This document shows positions 45,224-54,155 of a stretch of 64,000 bases of DNA, one piece after another; positions within the stretch are counted from its first letter, which is position 1; every line of letters starts with the position of its first letter. This stretch comes from Novosphingobium nitrogenifigens DSM 19370. Its GTDB lineage: Bacteria; Pseudomonadota; Alphaproteobacteria; Sphingomonadales; Sphingomonadaceae. The stretch covers positions 647,929 to 711,928 of the forward strand of contig NZ_GL876926.1 of NCBI RefSeq assembly GCF_000192575.1, written 5' to 3'. A program made the position numbers and the translations under genes. The notes under the pieces were generated by a model. The model ran no database searches. It saw only the letters and a program-made list of their open reading frames with translations, and was not told the origin of the DNA.

Positions 45224-47668
45224 ATGAAAATGAAACTGGCCCTGATGACAGGGGTAATGCTGTCCTGCCTGTGGGGCAATGTCGCCCACGCAGGCACGGG
45301 CGACGATGCCGCGGGGGCGGCACCGGCAACGCCTGCGGCCGCTCCGGCGCCGCAGGATGCGGGGGGGCCATTGCAGGACATCGTCGTCACTGCACAGCGT
45401 CGGTCGCAGAAGTTGCAGGATGTCGGCATTGCGATCACCGCGTTCAACGGTGCGCAGATGCACCAGCTTGGCTTTACCAGCAGTACCGATCTCGCCAAGA
45501 TGGCACCCAATGTCGCGATCTCGACCAGCTTCGGCGGGCAGACGTCGCAGTTCACCATGCGCGGCGTGACCCAGAGTGACTATAACGACCACGTCGAATC
45601 CGTGATCGCGGTCTATGTCGACGATACCTACATCGCCATGCAGCAGGGCCAGATGTTCGGCCTGTTCGACGTCGACCATGTCGAAATCCTCAAAGGGCCG
45701 CAGGGTACTTTGTTTGGGCGGAATGCTACCGGCGGCGTCGTCAATTACCTGACCAAGCGGCCGACCGATCGCTTCGACGGCTATCTTGATGCGACCTATG
45801 GTTCGTACAACAACGTCCGGCTCGAAGGCGGCGTGGGCGGTGCGCTGGTCGAGGGCGTACGCGGTCGCCTTTCGGGCTTTTACGAACGGTATGACGGCTA
45901 CATCAAGAACACCTATCCCGAGCAGACTTATGTTCCGGCAGCCTATCAGGCGGGCCTTGGCAAGAATTCGCTGCCCGGTGCGGGATCCGACCTCGGCGGG
46001 GTCAAGGGCAATTGGGCGTTGCGCGGGCAGATCGAGGCCGATCTCGGACCCAAGACCCAGCTCTGGATCTCGGCGACTTACAACACTTCGGTCGCTTCGA
46101 CGGGGCCTTACCAGAACAAGGCGACCGTTGCCGTACTCGACAGTGCAGGCAACATCATCAACGCCATCGATGCTGCGCCCAATCAGACCTGTCAGGGGAT
46201 CCAGAACGGTCAGTGCGTTCACATGGCCTATTCGCCTTATGCCGGGACGACGCGTCCGGTCGCGGGCGGGGATTTCTATGGTTATCGCGATCCGGATGGC
46301 AATGGCCCACTGACTGCGAGCGATTATACCTTCGGCAATGCCAATACTTTCACCAACTGGGGCTTCAGCGCCAAGCTGACGTCGGACCTGGGTTTTGCCA
46401 CGCTGACCTCGATCAGCGATTTCAAGCACTTCGACAAGGATTTCAGCCTCGATCTCGAAGCAGGACCGGAAAACCAGTTCGTCTGGCACAACGTCGCCAA
46501 CGAAAAGACCTTCTCCCAGGAACTGCGCCTCAACGGCAAGTCGGGCGGTCTCACCTGGGTGACGGGCGGGTATTTCCTCTATGTTCTCAATCACAGTGCC
46601 TCGGGTCTCGGGGCGCTTCCTGAAAGCACCTATTCGTTCCCGGCGTTCGACCAGCCGCGCGTGGTGAAGCTCGACACCAAGTCCTATTCGGCCTTCGCCC
46701 AGGTCGAATATGCAGTGAAGAGCAATCTGTCGCTGATCGGCGGTGTGCGTGTGTCGCGCGAAGTGAAGGACTATGATTTCCAGGTGCTGCTGGTCACGCC
46801 CACGACCGGGCTCGACCCCTATCACTGGAACTATTCGCCCACGATCAGTTTCCCAGGTTTTTCGCAGGATCTCTATCAGGGACACCTGGCCAATACCCTG
46901 TGGTCGTGGAAGGGCCAGATCGACTGGCATCCGGCGGAAAAGGTGCTCATTTATGCCGGTGTGACTCAGGGGGCCAAGTCGGGCAGCTTCAACGCGGGCG
47001 GGCCGCCGCTTGCCGTGAGCGCGATCCCCTACAAGCCCGAACGCCTGATCTCGTATGAAGCGGGGATCAAGTCGACCTGGTTCGACCGTCGCCTGCGTTT
47101 CAACGCGGCCGGGTTCTACTACGACTACAAGAACTACCAGGCCGCCCAGTGGCTTGGTGCCTCGACGCTGATCATCAATGCCGATGCCTATATCTATGGC
47201 GGCGAAGCGGAACTGGCGGCGACCCCGGTCAACAATCTCGATATGTCGGTGAACCTGGGGTACCAGACGAACAAGGTGAAGAACGTGCCGGTCGGCGGGC
47301 AATTGCTTGACCGCCAGGTGACTTTTGCCCCGCACTGGACGCTTTCGGGCCTGTTGCGTTACTCGGTGCCCAAGCCGGTTGCGGGCGGCAAGATGGCGTT
47401 CCAGATCGACGGTAGCTATCAGTCGTCATCGTTCCAGAATCTCAACAATTTCAGTGCCAACAAGATGCCCGGCTGGGGCATCATGAACCTGAAGCTCGAC
47501 TGGACCGCGCCCGACCCGCGCTGGCAGGTTTCGGTCTTTGCCCGCAACGTGCTCAATTCGTGGTATCAGACCGGCGGCTTCGACCTTTCGGCGATCTGCG
47601 GCTGTAACGAAGTGGCCGTGGGTAAGCCGCGCTGGATCGGCGGGCAGGTGCGCTACTCGTTCCGCTGA
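45224..47668 (+). CDS. TonB-dependent receptor (outer membrane), linked to hyuAB
   Basis: Codes for 814 residues. A signal peptide (about 1-25) and Ala/Pro linker are followed by a TonB box-like DIVVTAQRR, the plug (ITAFNGAQMHQLGFTSSTDLAKMAPNV), the VEILKGPQGTLFGRNATGGVVNYLTKRP motif and a barrel ending in Phe-Arg. There is no STN domain, so it does not signal through an anti-sigma factor. Position just after hyuAB suggests it imports the compound, or a polymer or conjugate of it, that HyuAB hydrolyses. A strong terminator follows. Confidence 0.94.
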   Translation: MKMKLALMTGVMLSCLWGNVAHAGTGDDAAGAAPATPAAAPAPQDAGGPLQDIVVTAQRRSQKLQDVGIAITAFNGAQMHQLGFTSSTDLAKMAPNVAISTSFGGQTSQFTMRGVTQSDYNDHVESVIAVYVDDTYIAMQQGQMFGLFDVDHVEILKGPQGTLFGRNATGGVVNYLTKRPTDRFDGYLDATYGSYNNVRLEGGVGGALVEGVRGRLSGFYERYDGYIKNTYPEQTYVPAAYQAGLGKNSLPGAGSDLGGVKGNWALRGQIEADLGPKTQLWISATYNTSVASTGPYQNKATVAVLDSAGNIINAIDAAPNQTCQGIQNGQCVHMAYSPYAGTTRPVAGGDFYGYRDPDGNGPLTASDYTFGNANTFTNWGFSAKLTSDLGFATLTSISDFKHFDKDFSLDLEAGPENQFVWHNVANEKTFSQELRLNGKSGGLTWVTGGYFLYVLNHSASGLGALPESTYSFPAFDQPRVVKLDTKSYSAFAQVEYAVKSNLSLIGGVRVSREVKDYDFQVLLVTPTTGLDPYHWNYSPTISFPGFSQDLYQGHLANTLWSWKGQIDWHPAEKVLIYAGVTQGAKSGSFNAGGPPLAVSAIPYKPERLISYEAGIKSTWFDRRLRFNAAGFYYDYKNYQAAQWLGASTLIINADAYIYGGEAELAATPVNNLDMSVNLGYQTNKVKNVPVGGQLLDRQVTFAPHWTLSGLLRYSVPKPVAGGKMAFQIDGSYQSSSFQNLNNFSANKMPGWGIMNLKLDWTAPDPRWQVSVFARNVLNSWYQTGGFDLSAICGCNEVAVGKPRWIGGQVRYSFR

Positions 47669-47695
47669 TCGGATTTCCCTCGTTTCCACCCTTGA

Positions 47696-47730
47696 CCCGG
47701 GAAAGGCTCACCGCCTTTCCCGGGCTTTTT
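47696..47730 (+). terminator. Rho-independent terminator after the hyu-linked receptor
   Basis: A perfect 12-bp stem (47696-47707 with 47713-47724, loop TCACC) is followed by CTTTTT. This is a strong terminator that ends the hyuAB-receptor unit. Confidence 0.9.
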
Positions 47731-47758
47731 CATGCCTAGGGATTGCGGCAGTAACGTC

Positions 47759-47787
47759 CGTCACCCCGGATCAAGTCCGGGGTGACG
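47759..47787. repeat. REP-like palindrome
   Basis: CGTCACCCCGGA and TCCGGGGTGACG form a perfect 12-bp stem around TCAAG. It is similar to the palindrome after pyrG at 32781-32807 and resembles common dispersed alphaproteobacterial intergenic repeats. It lies between the receptor terminator and the araC-type gene and could serve as the terminator of the latter. Confidence 0.65.
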
Positions 47788-47810
47788 AAATCCTTCGCAA
47801 GTCCGCTGCG

Positions 47811-48794
47811 TCAGGCCCGGCCCAGGCGCGCGAAATCGGACGGGGACATGCCCAGTTCCTTCTTGAACGCGCGGCAGAAATACGAGGAATCGGCAAAGCC
47901 CGCGTCATAGGCGATCTGCGTGATCGAAAGGCCACCTTGTCCCGGACGCGTCAACAGGCGCTGGGCTTCGGCAAGGCGCCTTTCGCGCAGCACGGTTGCG
48001 AGCGATTGATCGACTTCGGCAAAGATCTTTTGCAGATACCGTTCGGAAACGCGCATCTGCTGGGCGATGTCGGAAATGCGCAAGTCGGCCGAGCGGAACT
48101 GACGCTCGAGCAAAGTCAGCGCCTTGCGCCGATGCGCGGCGTGGACTGCGCTGCCCGACGCCTCTTCCTGTCCACCGGTCAGGGACAGCGCGAGCAGCTC
48201 TATGAGATGCTGGATCAGCGTTCCGGCCGATGAGCTGTCCATCAACGGCGCATGGCGGCAGAAGGAATGGACGAAATCGACGAAGAGGCGCGATGTCGCA
48301 TCCTCGGCCGATGTCGGCGCATTGATATAATCGCCTACCATGGGAAAGCGTGCGGCCAGCATGGGGGCAGGGATTTTCAGCGTGACCACTGAACTGTGTC
48401 CGCGCTGTTCATAGATATATTCGTCGGCCGCCGCGACCATGCCGAAAGCCCCGGGGGCGACGAACCGCGTGTTGCGCCCCTGGGTCAGCCACAGGGGAGT
48501 CGAACCGGGAATTTGTATGACAAAGGAATTGTCCCCGTCGTCGCGCACGTGGGCGGGACGGCGATGAACGCGGGTCGCATCGGATTCGAGCTTGCCGATC
48601 CGCAGCGAGCCAACGTTGAAGACATCGAAGCGACCCTCGGTGAAATCGGGCACGGTGCTGACGTCGAAATTGTAATAACCGCGTTGCAGCGCTTGCGACC
48701 AATAGCCCTGGCGAGAGGCAAGGGGGCGGTCGCTCACGTCGACAGAAAAGCCTCCGTGTCCGGGAACATCGCCAAGCGATTGAAAACCGTTCAT
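47811..48794 (-). CDS. AraC-family transcriptional regulator
   Basis: Codes for 327 residues. The N-terminal 200 residues form a cupin-like AraC-binding domain (VPDFTEGRFDVFNVGSLRIG ... FVIQIPGSTPLWLTQGRN). The C-terminal 100 residues hold the two helix-turn-helix motifs (LRISDIAQQMRVSERYLQKIF and SITQIAYDAGFADSSYFCRAFKK). Its position, facing hyuAB-receptor and divergent from the LuxR-type gene, makes it the likely local regulator, with either unit as target. Confidence in the family is high; the target is inferred. Confidence 0.93.
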   Translation of the reverse strand: MNGFQSLGDVPGHGGFSVDVSDRPLASRQGYWSQALQRGYYNFDVSTVPDFTEGRFDVFNVGSLRIGKLESDATRVHRRPAHVRDDGDNSFVIQIPGSTPLWLTQGRNTRFVAPGAFGMVAAADEYIYEQRGHSSVVTLKIPAPMLAARFPMVGDYINAPTSAEDATSRLFVDFVHSFCRHAPLMDSSSAGTLIQHLIELLALSLTGGQEEASGSAVHAAHRRKALTLLERQFRSADLRISDIAQQMRVSERYLQKIFAEVDQSLATVLRERRLAEAQRLLTRPGQGGLSITQIAYDAGFADSSYFCRAFKKELGMSPSDFARLGRA

Positions 48795-49134
48795 GTTTCA
48801 CGTCCCTGCCCATGCACCGGCAAGGCTGCGTCGGTCACAGATGCTGTGTCGCCCCTCGCGACGTCTGTTCCCTTTGGTCGAATGGCGACCGCAACTTGCT
48901 CGCCCTCGTTGTCATGCGGAAGTCACCGACCCGGTGCATTATTATTGGTCGAGAATGCCTCAAAATGGCGGTTTTGCAAGGCTTGGAGCGCAGCTTTGTT
49001 AGGGTTTTGACGCGCTCGCCCTTCCACCCTTTCATGGCGGATTGCTGCATTCGTCTTGCAGGCATGTTGCCGTGCGGTATCGTTCGGGGTTGTCTCCGGC
49101 TGGGGCGCCGGACGCCAAGGGTGGGCTGCACGCA
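48795..49134. other. Divergent intergenic region between araC- and luxR-type genes
   Basis: No coding region is supported in these 340 bp. The middle (about 48936-48980) is the most AT-rich part. Weak promoter candidates are TTGAGG-N16-TAATGC toward the AraC gene (48963-48936) and TTGCAA (48974-48979) with TGTTAG 17 bp later toward the LuxR gene. I see no convincing long palindrome or operator repeat. Confidence 0.5.
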
Positions 49135-50292
49135 ATGGTGAAGCTGGATGACCGTTTGATCGCAACGCTTTATTCGGCGGTGGACAACGACAGCCGCTGG
49201 GTCGACTTGCTCGACGGCATGCGCGCGGAGTTCGAAGTCGAGAGCGCAGTGGTGCAGGTGCTGGACAATTCCGCACCCGATCTGCGCATGGTCTGGGAAA
49301 GCCGCGATCGCATTTCGCAAAGCCGCGTGGCCTTGCACGACTCGTGGGCCAACACGCTCGCCAATCCGCGTTTCCGCCGTCCGCGACAACGGATCACCGA
49401 CGTGCAGATCAGCAGCGACCAGCGCCTGTCCGATTACACGGCGCAGGATCGCAGCGTTCTGCGCGAGGGGCTGGCGCGATGCCGATTGGGCCTCGCATTC
49501 TGGATCAGTGTCCGGCTCGACCCTGCGCGTCATTTCACGATGATCTTTCATCGGGCACCCGAAGACGGGCGCGATATCGGGCCACAGGATCTGGCTCGCC
49601 TGGAGGGGTTGGCGCCGCATTTGCAACAGGCCTTACGCTTGTGGGTGCGCCTCGATCAGGCCGAGGCGCGGGTCCGTTTGATCGAGGACGCCGCAGATGG
49701 GCCGCTGGCCGCGATGATCGCATGCGATCGCCGGATGCGCGTGCAGTGGATGAATGCGGACGCGCGGCGCATCCTTCATGCCGGAGGACAAGGCATGGGT
49801 CCGCTGCTCCTGCGGGGTGGGGGGCTCGCATGCCGGAAGTCCGGGGATCAGGACCGCTTGCAACGGCTGGTCCATGGTGAAGGATCGGTGCTGGTGATCG
49901 GCACGGACGGCCGGCAAGCCTTGCATGTGCGCGCGTCCTTTCCGGCGCTGGCCGGGCAAGGTGGTCAGCAACAAGGTGGCCGGCAACAAGGTGGGTTGTC
50001 GTCGGATCACGTCCTGTTGATGCTGTCACGGCCGGACGCCGAAGTGTGCTTCGACGCGGGCGACATCGCCCAGCTTTTCGGCCTGACCGCGACCGAGGCC
50101 TTGCTGGCCGCGAGCCTTGCCGGGGGTGCCAGTGTCAGCGAATTTGCCGAGACGCGCGGCATTGCCGAAGGAACCGCGCGTCTCCACCTCAAGCGTATTC
50201 TCGCCAAGACAGGAACATCGCGCCAATCCGAGCTTGTCCGCCGCATTTGCCTGTCGGTGGGTGGGCGTGGGGAGCAACGCATCACCCTTTGA
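49135..50292 (+). CDS. LuxR-type helix-turn-helix transcriptional regulator
   Basis: Codes for 385 residues from ATG 49135. The C-terminal 65 residues form a LuxR/GerE-type domain: FGLTATEALLAASLAGG, VSEFAETRGIAEGTARLHLKRILAKTGTSRQSELV. The N-terminal 300 residues look like PAS/GAF sensory domains with no receiver or autoinducer signature. A Gly-Gln-rich insertion (about residues 275-287) is encoded by a 15-bp tandem repeat. It is followed 140 bp later by a TonB receptor and NylB-like hydrolase, probable targets. Confidence 0.88.
   Translation: MVKLDDRLIATLYSAVDNDSRWVDLLDGMRAEFEVESAVVQVLDNSAPDLRMVWESRDRISQSRVALHDSWANTLANPRFRRPRQRITDVQISSDQRLSDYTAQDRSVLREGLARCRLGLAFWISVRLDPARHFTMIFHRAPEDGRDIGPQDLARLEGLAPHLQQALRLWVRLDQAEARVRLIEDAADGPLAAMIACDRRMRVQWMNADARRILHAGGQGMGPLLLRGGGLACRKSGDQDRLQRLVHGEGSVLVIGTDGRQALHVRASFPALAGQGGQQQGGRQQGGLSSDHVLLMLSRPDAEVCFDAGDIAQLFGLTATEALLAASLAGGASVSEFAETRGIAEGTARLHLKRILAKTGTSRQSELVRRICLSVGGRGEQRITL
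49957..49994 (+). repeat. 15-bp tandem repeat inside the luxR-type gene
   Basis: Two full and one partial copy of CAAGGTGGTCAGCAA (second copy with two changes) encode Gln-Gly-Gly-x-Gln repeats. The unit keeps the frame, so copy-number change would lengthen a flexible linker between the sensory part and the DNA-binding domain. Confidence 0.75.
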
Positions 50293-50432
50293 AAGCACTT
50301 ATCCCATTTGGGGGACGCGGGGCCGCACATGCCTCGTCACCTTCGCAGCATCGGGCCTGAATACGGCGGGCATCAACCGCCATCGGCCCGACATTCATCA
50401 CGCGACAGGGCGCGATAGCTGCGAGGGATCCG

Positions 50433-52742
50433 ATGAACCACGACAAGACCATACTGGCCTGCCGTACGAGCTGTCTTGCGCTTGCACTGGGGCTCGCCAT
50501 TCCTGCTCAGGCGCAGGATGTGCCGCCGACGACCAAGGCCGATCCGCCGTCCTCGGGGGAAATCATCGTGACCGCGACCCGTCGGAGCGAAGCGCTCAGT
50601 AAAGTGCCGTTGTCGATCACGGCTCTGGGGCAGGCCTCGCTCGACAAGCGGGGGATCAAGGACATCGCCGGGATCGTGCGGCAGACGCCGGGCATCCAGT
50701 TCGATCCCAACGGGTTCGGCAACCAGACCAATATCGCCATTCGCGGGGTAAGTTCGACCGTCGGCGCGGCCACGACCGGGATCTATATCGACGATACCCC
50801 GATCCAGAGCCGGGTCGTCGGCTATGGGGCCACCAATGCCTTTCCGGCGGTTTTCGATCTTGCTCGCGTCGAAGTGCTGCGTGGACCACAAGGCACTCTT
50901 TTCGGTGCGGGATCGGAAGGCGGGACCGTCCGCTTCATCACCACCCAGCCAAGCCTTGACGCGGCCCATGTCTATGCCCGTGCCGAAGGTTCGGGAACCG
51001 AGGGCGGGGCCATGTCGGGCGAACTGGGGGCATCGGTCACCGGGCCGTTGATCCCGGGAAAACTGGGTTTTGCCGCCAGTTTCTGGATGCGTCACGACGG
51101 CGGCTGGGTCGATCGCAAGAATGCCAATCCCGAGGTTGCCGACGCGTCTTATTTGAAGAACGTCAACTATGTGGACACGCAGGTCGGGCGTGTGGCACTC
51201 AAATGGACCCCGGTCGAGGGGCTCGAAGTGACCCCTTCGCTGTTCTATCAGCGCCGGGTCGCCAACGACAGCGACAACTATTGGGAGACGCTGTCCTCGC
51301 CCGGGCATTATGTCAGCGGGCAACCCAACGCAGCCCCTGATCGCGATCGCTTCCTGCTTCCCGCGCTTAATGTCAGCTATGATTTCGGCGGGGTGCAGCT
51401 CATCAACAACACGTCCTATTTCATCCGCGACCAGAGTTCCGCGATTGACTATTCAACGCTCTGGCCTTCGGTCTTCGATGGGACGCCATGGGTCGGGGCG
51501 GGTTACAACTCGCTGGCGCACATGACCAATGACCAGCGCACTTTCACCGAGGAAATGCGGCTGCAATCGACAGGTCGGGACACACGGCTGAGCTGGGTGC
51601 TTGGCTTTTTCTATTCCCGCTCGGTGCAGCATTTCAGCGAGAACGTTTACGATCCCGATTTCTCGATGATCTTCGGCGGCGTCCCGCCCGAGATCATTTT
51701 CGGCACGCCGCTGGTCGACGGAAAATACTCGCTTTCCGGGCGAGGTCGCGGGGCCGACGAACAGGTCGCCGGGTTTGTCGATGCGACGTTCGCGATCACG
51801 CCGACGCTCAAGGTAACGGCAGGCGTGCGCGTGGCTCACACCCGGTTCGAGGGCAATTCGCTGTTCCAGGGACCGGTGTCGGGCGAGCAGTTGCAGCCGC
51901 AGCAATCGGTGGGCGAAACGCCGGTTACGCCCAAGTTCGCGCTCAACTGGCAGGCGTCGCCCTCGCTGCTGCTCTACGGCACAATCGCCAAGGGCTATCG
52001 GATCGGCGGGACCAATGCGCCGGTTCCCTTGTCGACGTGCGCCGCCGATCTGTCCGGGTTCGGCTATTCCAACGTACCCGATACCTACAAGTCGGACAGC
52101 CTGTGGAGCTATGAAGTCGGTGCCAAGGGGCGTGTGGGGCGCGGCCTGACATTCGCCGCCAGTGCGTTCCGCGTCGATTGGAGCAATATCCAGCAGAACG
52201 TCTACCTCCAGCATTGCGGTGCACAGTTCACCGACAATCTGGGCAAGGCGCGCAGCCAGGGGTTCGACCTTCAGGTGACGGTCAAGGTTGCGCGCGGGTT
52301 TTCGCTCGACGGGACGGTTGGCTATACCGATGCCCACTTCACCCGGAATGTATCTGACGGGGCATTGGCGACGACGGCCGATCATCTCGAAACCCATCCC
52401 TGGACGATGACCGTCGGGGCCGATTACGAGACCAGGCTCGGATCGGGCACCGGCTATCTGCGTGGGGATTACCAGTACAAGAGCGTCGGGCGTACCACTG
52501 TAACGACCGACAGCGCGACCAATTCCTATGACCCCGGCGCCATCCGCACGCCCGAAGTCGATTTCGTCAGCCTGAGACTGGGCTGGCGGCATGGTCCTGC
52601 CGACGTTTCGTTCTTCGTCGACAATCTTGCCAATGCGCACCCGGCCCTGTCGCGGGCGATCGATGTGGTGGGGGTGGGGTCCTATCGCGACATCACCCTG
52701 CGCCCCCGCACTTATGGCCTCACGCTGCTGCTGCGCCAGTAA
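50433..52742 (+). CDS. TonB-dependent receptor linked to NylB-like hydrolase
   Basis: Codes for 769 residues. A signal peptide (ending IPAQAQD) is followed by EIIVTATRR, a plug with ITALGQASLDKRGIKDIAGIVRQTPGI, the VEVLRGPQGTLFGAGSEGGTVRFITTQP motif and a barrel ending Leu-Arg-Gln. No STN domain is present. It differs in sequence from the receptor at 45224, so it is not a recent duplicate. The serine hydrolase gene begins 35 bp after its stop, suggesting one transcript and a shared substrate. Confidence 0.93.
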   Translation: MNHDKTILACRTSCLALALGLAIPAQAQDVPPTTKADPPSSGEIIVTATRRSEALSKVPLSITALGQASLDKRGIKDIAGIVRQTPGIQFDPNGFGNQTNIAIRGVSSTVGAATTGIYIDDTPIQSRVVGYGATNAFPAVFDLARVEVLRGPQGTLFGAGSEGGTVRFITTQPSLDAAHVYARAEGSGTEGGAMSGELGASVTGPLIPGKLGFAASFWMRHDGGWVDRKNANPEVADASYLKNVNYVDTQVGRVALKWTPVEGLEVTPSLFYQRRVANDSDNYWETLSSPGHYVSGQPNAAPDRDRFLLPALNVSYDFGGVQLINNTSYFIRDQSSAIDYSTLWPSVFDGTPWVGAGYNSLAHMTNDQRTFTEEMRLQSTGRDTRLSWVLGFFYSRSVQHFSENVYDPDFSMIFGGVPPEIIFGTPLVDGKYSLSGRGRGADEQVAGFVDATFAITPTLKVTAGVRVAHTRFEGNSLFQGPVSGEQLQPQQSVGETPVTPKFALNWQASPSLLLYGTIAKGYRIGGTNAPVPLSTCAADLSGFGYSNVPDTYKSDSLWSYEVGAKGRVGRGLTFAASAFRVDWSNIQQNVYLQHCGAQFTDNLGKARSQGFDLQVTVKVARGFSLDGTVGYTDAHFTRNVSDGALATTADHLETHPWTMTVGADYETRLGSGTGYLRGDYQYKSVGRTTVTTDSATNSYDPGAIRTPEVDFVSLRLGWRHGPADVSFFVDNLANAHPALSRAIDVVGVGSYRDITLRPRTYGLTLLLRQ

Positions 52743-52777
52743 ATCCCGTTTCCCCCTCTGCGAAAGGCAGTCATCTC

Positions 52778-54055
52778 ATGTCGTTTATCAAAAAGGGCCG
52801 TCTTGCGGCCGGGATCGCGCTTGGCCTCGTCCTGCCGTGCGTGTCGGTGTCGGCCCAGACCGCGCCAGCCCATGTTCTGCCCGACGGGACGGTGCCGCCC
52901 GCACTCAAGGCTGCGCGCATGCACATTCTCGATGCGCCGGAAAACATGCTGACATTCCACAACATGGACCAGCTCTTCGAAACGCGCCCGGTTCCCCGCT
53001 CGGGTCCCGTCGCGCCCTTCGCCCATAGTGACAAGGCTCTGCCCGATGCCGTGATCGGCGGGACCACCATGACCGAGGATGCCTGGGAGGATCGGACTTA
53101 TACCGCTGCGCTCCTCGTCATGCGGGACGGGCATATTCTCCACGAAAGCTATCGGGACAATACCGACGCAAGCACCCATTTCATCTCGTTCTCGATGGCC
53201 AAGACGATCACCTCGATGCTGATCGGGATCGCGGTCGGGCAGGGGGCGATCCATTCCATCGACCAACCCGCGACCGACTTCGTGCCAGAATTGAAAGGGT
53301 CGGGATACGACGGGGTGACCATCCGGCAGTTGCTGCAGATGCGCTCGGGCGTTGATTACGAGGAGCGCTATGACTTTGGCGAAAAACCGAGTGTTCCGGC
53401 GCAGATCTTCCTGAATGCGATCGTCGCCAACAAGGAGCGTTTTGCCGACATGGCGCCGCGTCTGGGGCGCAAATGGAAACCGGGAAGTCATTTCAATTAT
53501 TCGACGCTCGACACCTCGGTTCTGGGCTGGGTGCTCGAACGCGCGACCAAGCGTCCGCTCGCCGATTTCATGACCCAATACCTGTGGCAGCCGATGGGGA
53601 TGGAATCCTACGGCTACTGGCTCGCCGACGGAGCACCGGGCGTCGGGCGTGAATTGAACGGCATGGGCTATAACGCGACTTTGCGTGACTTTGCGCGGCT
53701 GGGGCAAATGATGCTCGACAAGGGGGCCTTCAACGGGCGCCAGATCGTTCCGGCCGACTGGGTCGGCGCGGCGACAACGATGACACCCAATGCCGATCCG
53801 GGAACGCCGCCTCCGCCTGCCTCGGTGACCAGTCCGTTCGCCCGTTCGGGCTACGGTTTCCAGATCTGGAAGCTCGATGAGACCGGGGCCTACACCGCGC
53901 TCGGCCTCCAGGGTCAGTTCATCTATGTCCACCCGGCCACGCGCACGGTGATCGTCAAGCTCAGCTTCTTCCCGCCCGAAGGCAGTGCGGAAGGCGACCG
54001 GGCGCTCGAGGATACGCTCGCCTATTTCGGCACCCTTACGCGCTGGAAAGGCTGA
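52778..54055 (+). CDS. Secreted serine hydrolase of the class C beta-lactamase fold, NylB-like
   Basis: Codes for 425 residues. A signal peptide (1 to about 26, VSVSA) indicates a periplasmic enzyme. The SxxK motif is Ser139-Met-Ala-Lys142, and the catalytic Tyr is Tyr241 in FNYSTLDTSVLGW. Several stretches run parallel to 6-aminohexanoate-dimer hydrolase NylB as I recall it: TDFVPELKGSGYDG against TEYVPELAGSVYDG, LARVGRMMLD-like LARLGQMMLD, and a C-terminal TVIVKLS. Tyr194 in GVDYEERY sits where NylB has Tyr170, a residue important for amide hydrolysis. Natural substrate is unknown: amide, ester or peptide-like. The receptor gene directly upstream suggests the two act on the same compound. 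Family is firm; the NylB subgroup is an inference. Confidence 0.87.
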   Translation: MSFIKKGRLAAGIALGLVLPCVSVSAQTAPAHVLPDGTVPPALKAARMHILDAPENMLTFHNMDQLFETRPVPRSGPVAPFAHSDKALPDAVIGGTTMTEDAWEDRTYTAALLVMRDGHILHESYRDNTDASTHFISFSMAKTITSMLIGIAVGQGAIHSIDQPATDFVPELKGSGYDGVTIRQLLQMRSGVDYEERYDFGEKPSVPAQIFLNAIVANKERFADMAPRLGRKWKPGSHFNYSTLDTSVLGWVLERATKRPLADFMTQYLWQPMGMESYGYWLADGAPGVGRELNGMGYNATLRDFARLGQMMLDKGAFNGRQIVPADWVGAATTMTPNADPGTPPPPASVTSPFARSGYGFQIWKLDETGAYTALGLQGQFIYVHPATRTVIVKLSFFPPEGSAEGDRALEDTLAYFGTLTRWKG

Positions 54056-54060
54056 TCGAC

Positions 54061-54092
54061 GGCGGCGGGCAGGTTCGTGCCTGCCCGCCGCC
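54061..54092 (+). terminator. Hairpin after the NylB-like gene
   Basis: A perfect 13-bp GC-rich stem (54061-54073 with 54080-54092, loop TTCGTG) begins 5 bp after the stop. No U tract follows, so termination may be partial. Confidence 0.6.
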
Positions 54093-54155
54093 ACGCGATG
54101 GCGCTGGATTTCGGCCCCTGAACGCGGCATGCAGAGGTGAAATCTGTATGGGGTC

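Noticed and set aside
45200..47335. 711-codon open frame antisense to the hyu-linked receptor
   Set aside because: The sense strand carries clear TonB-receptor motifs; the antisense translation has none.
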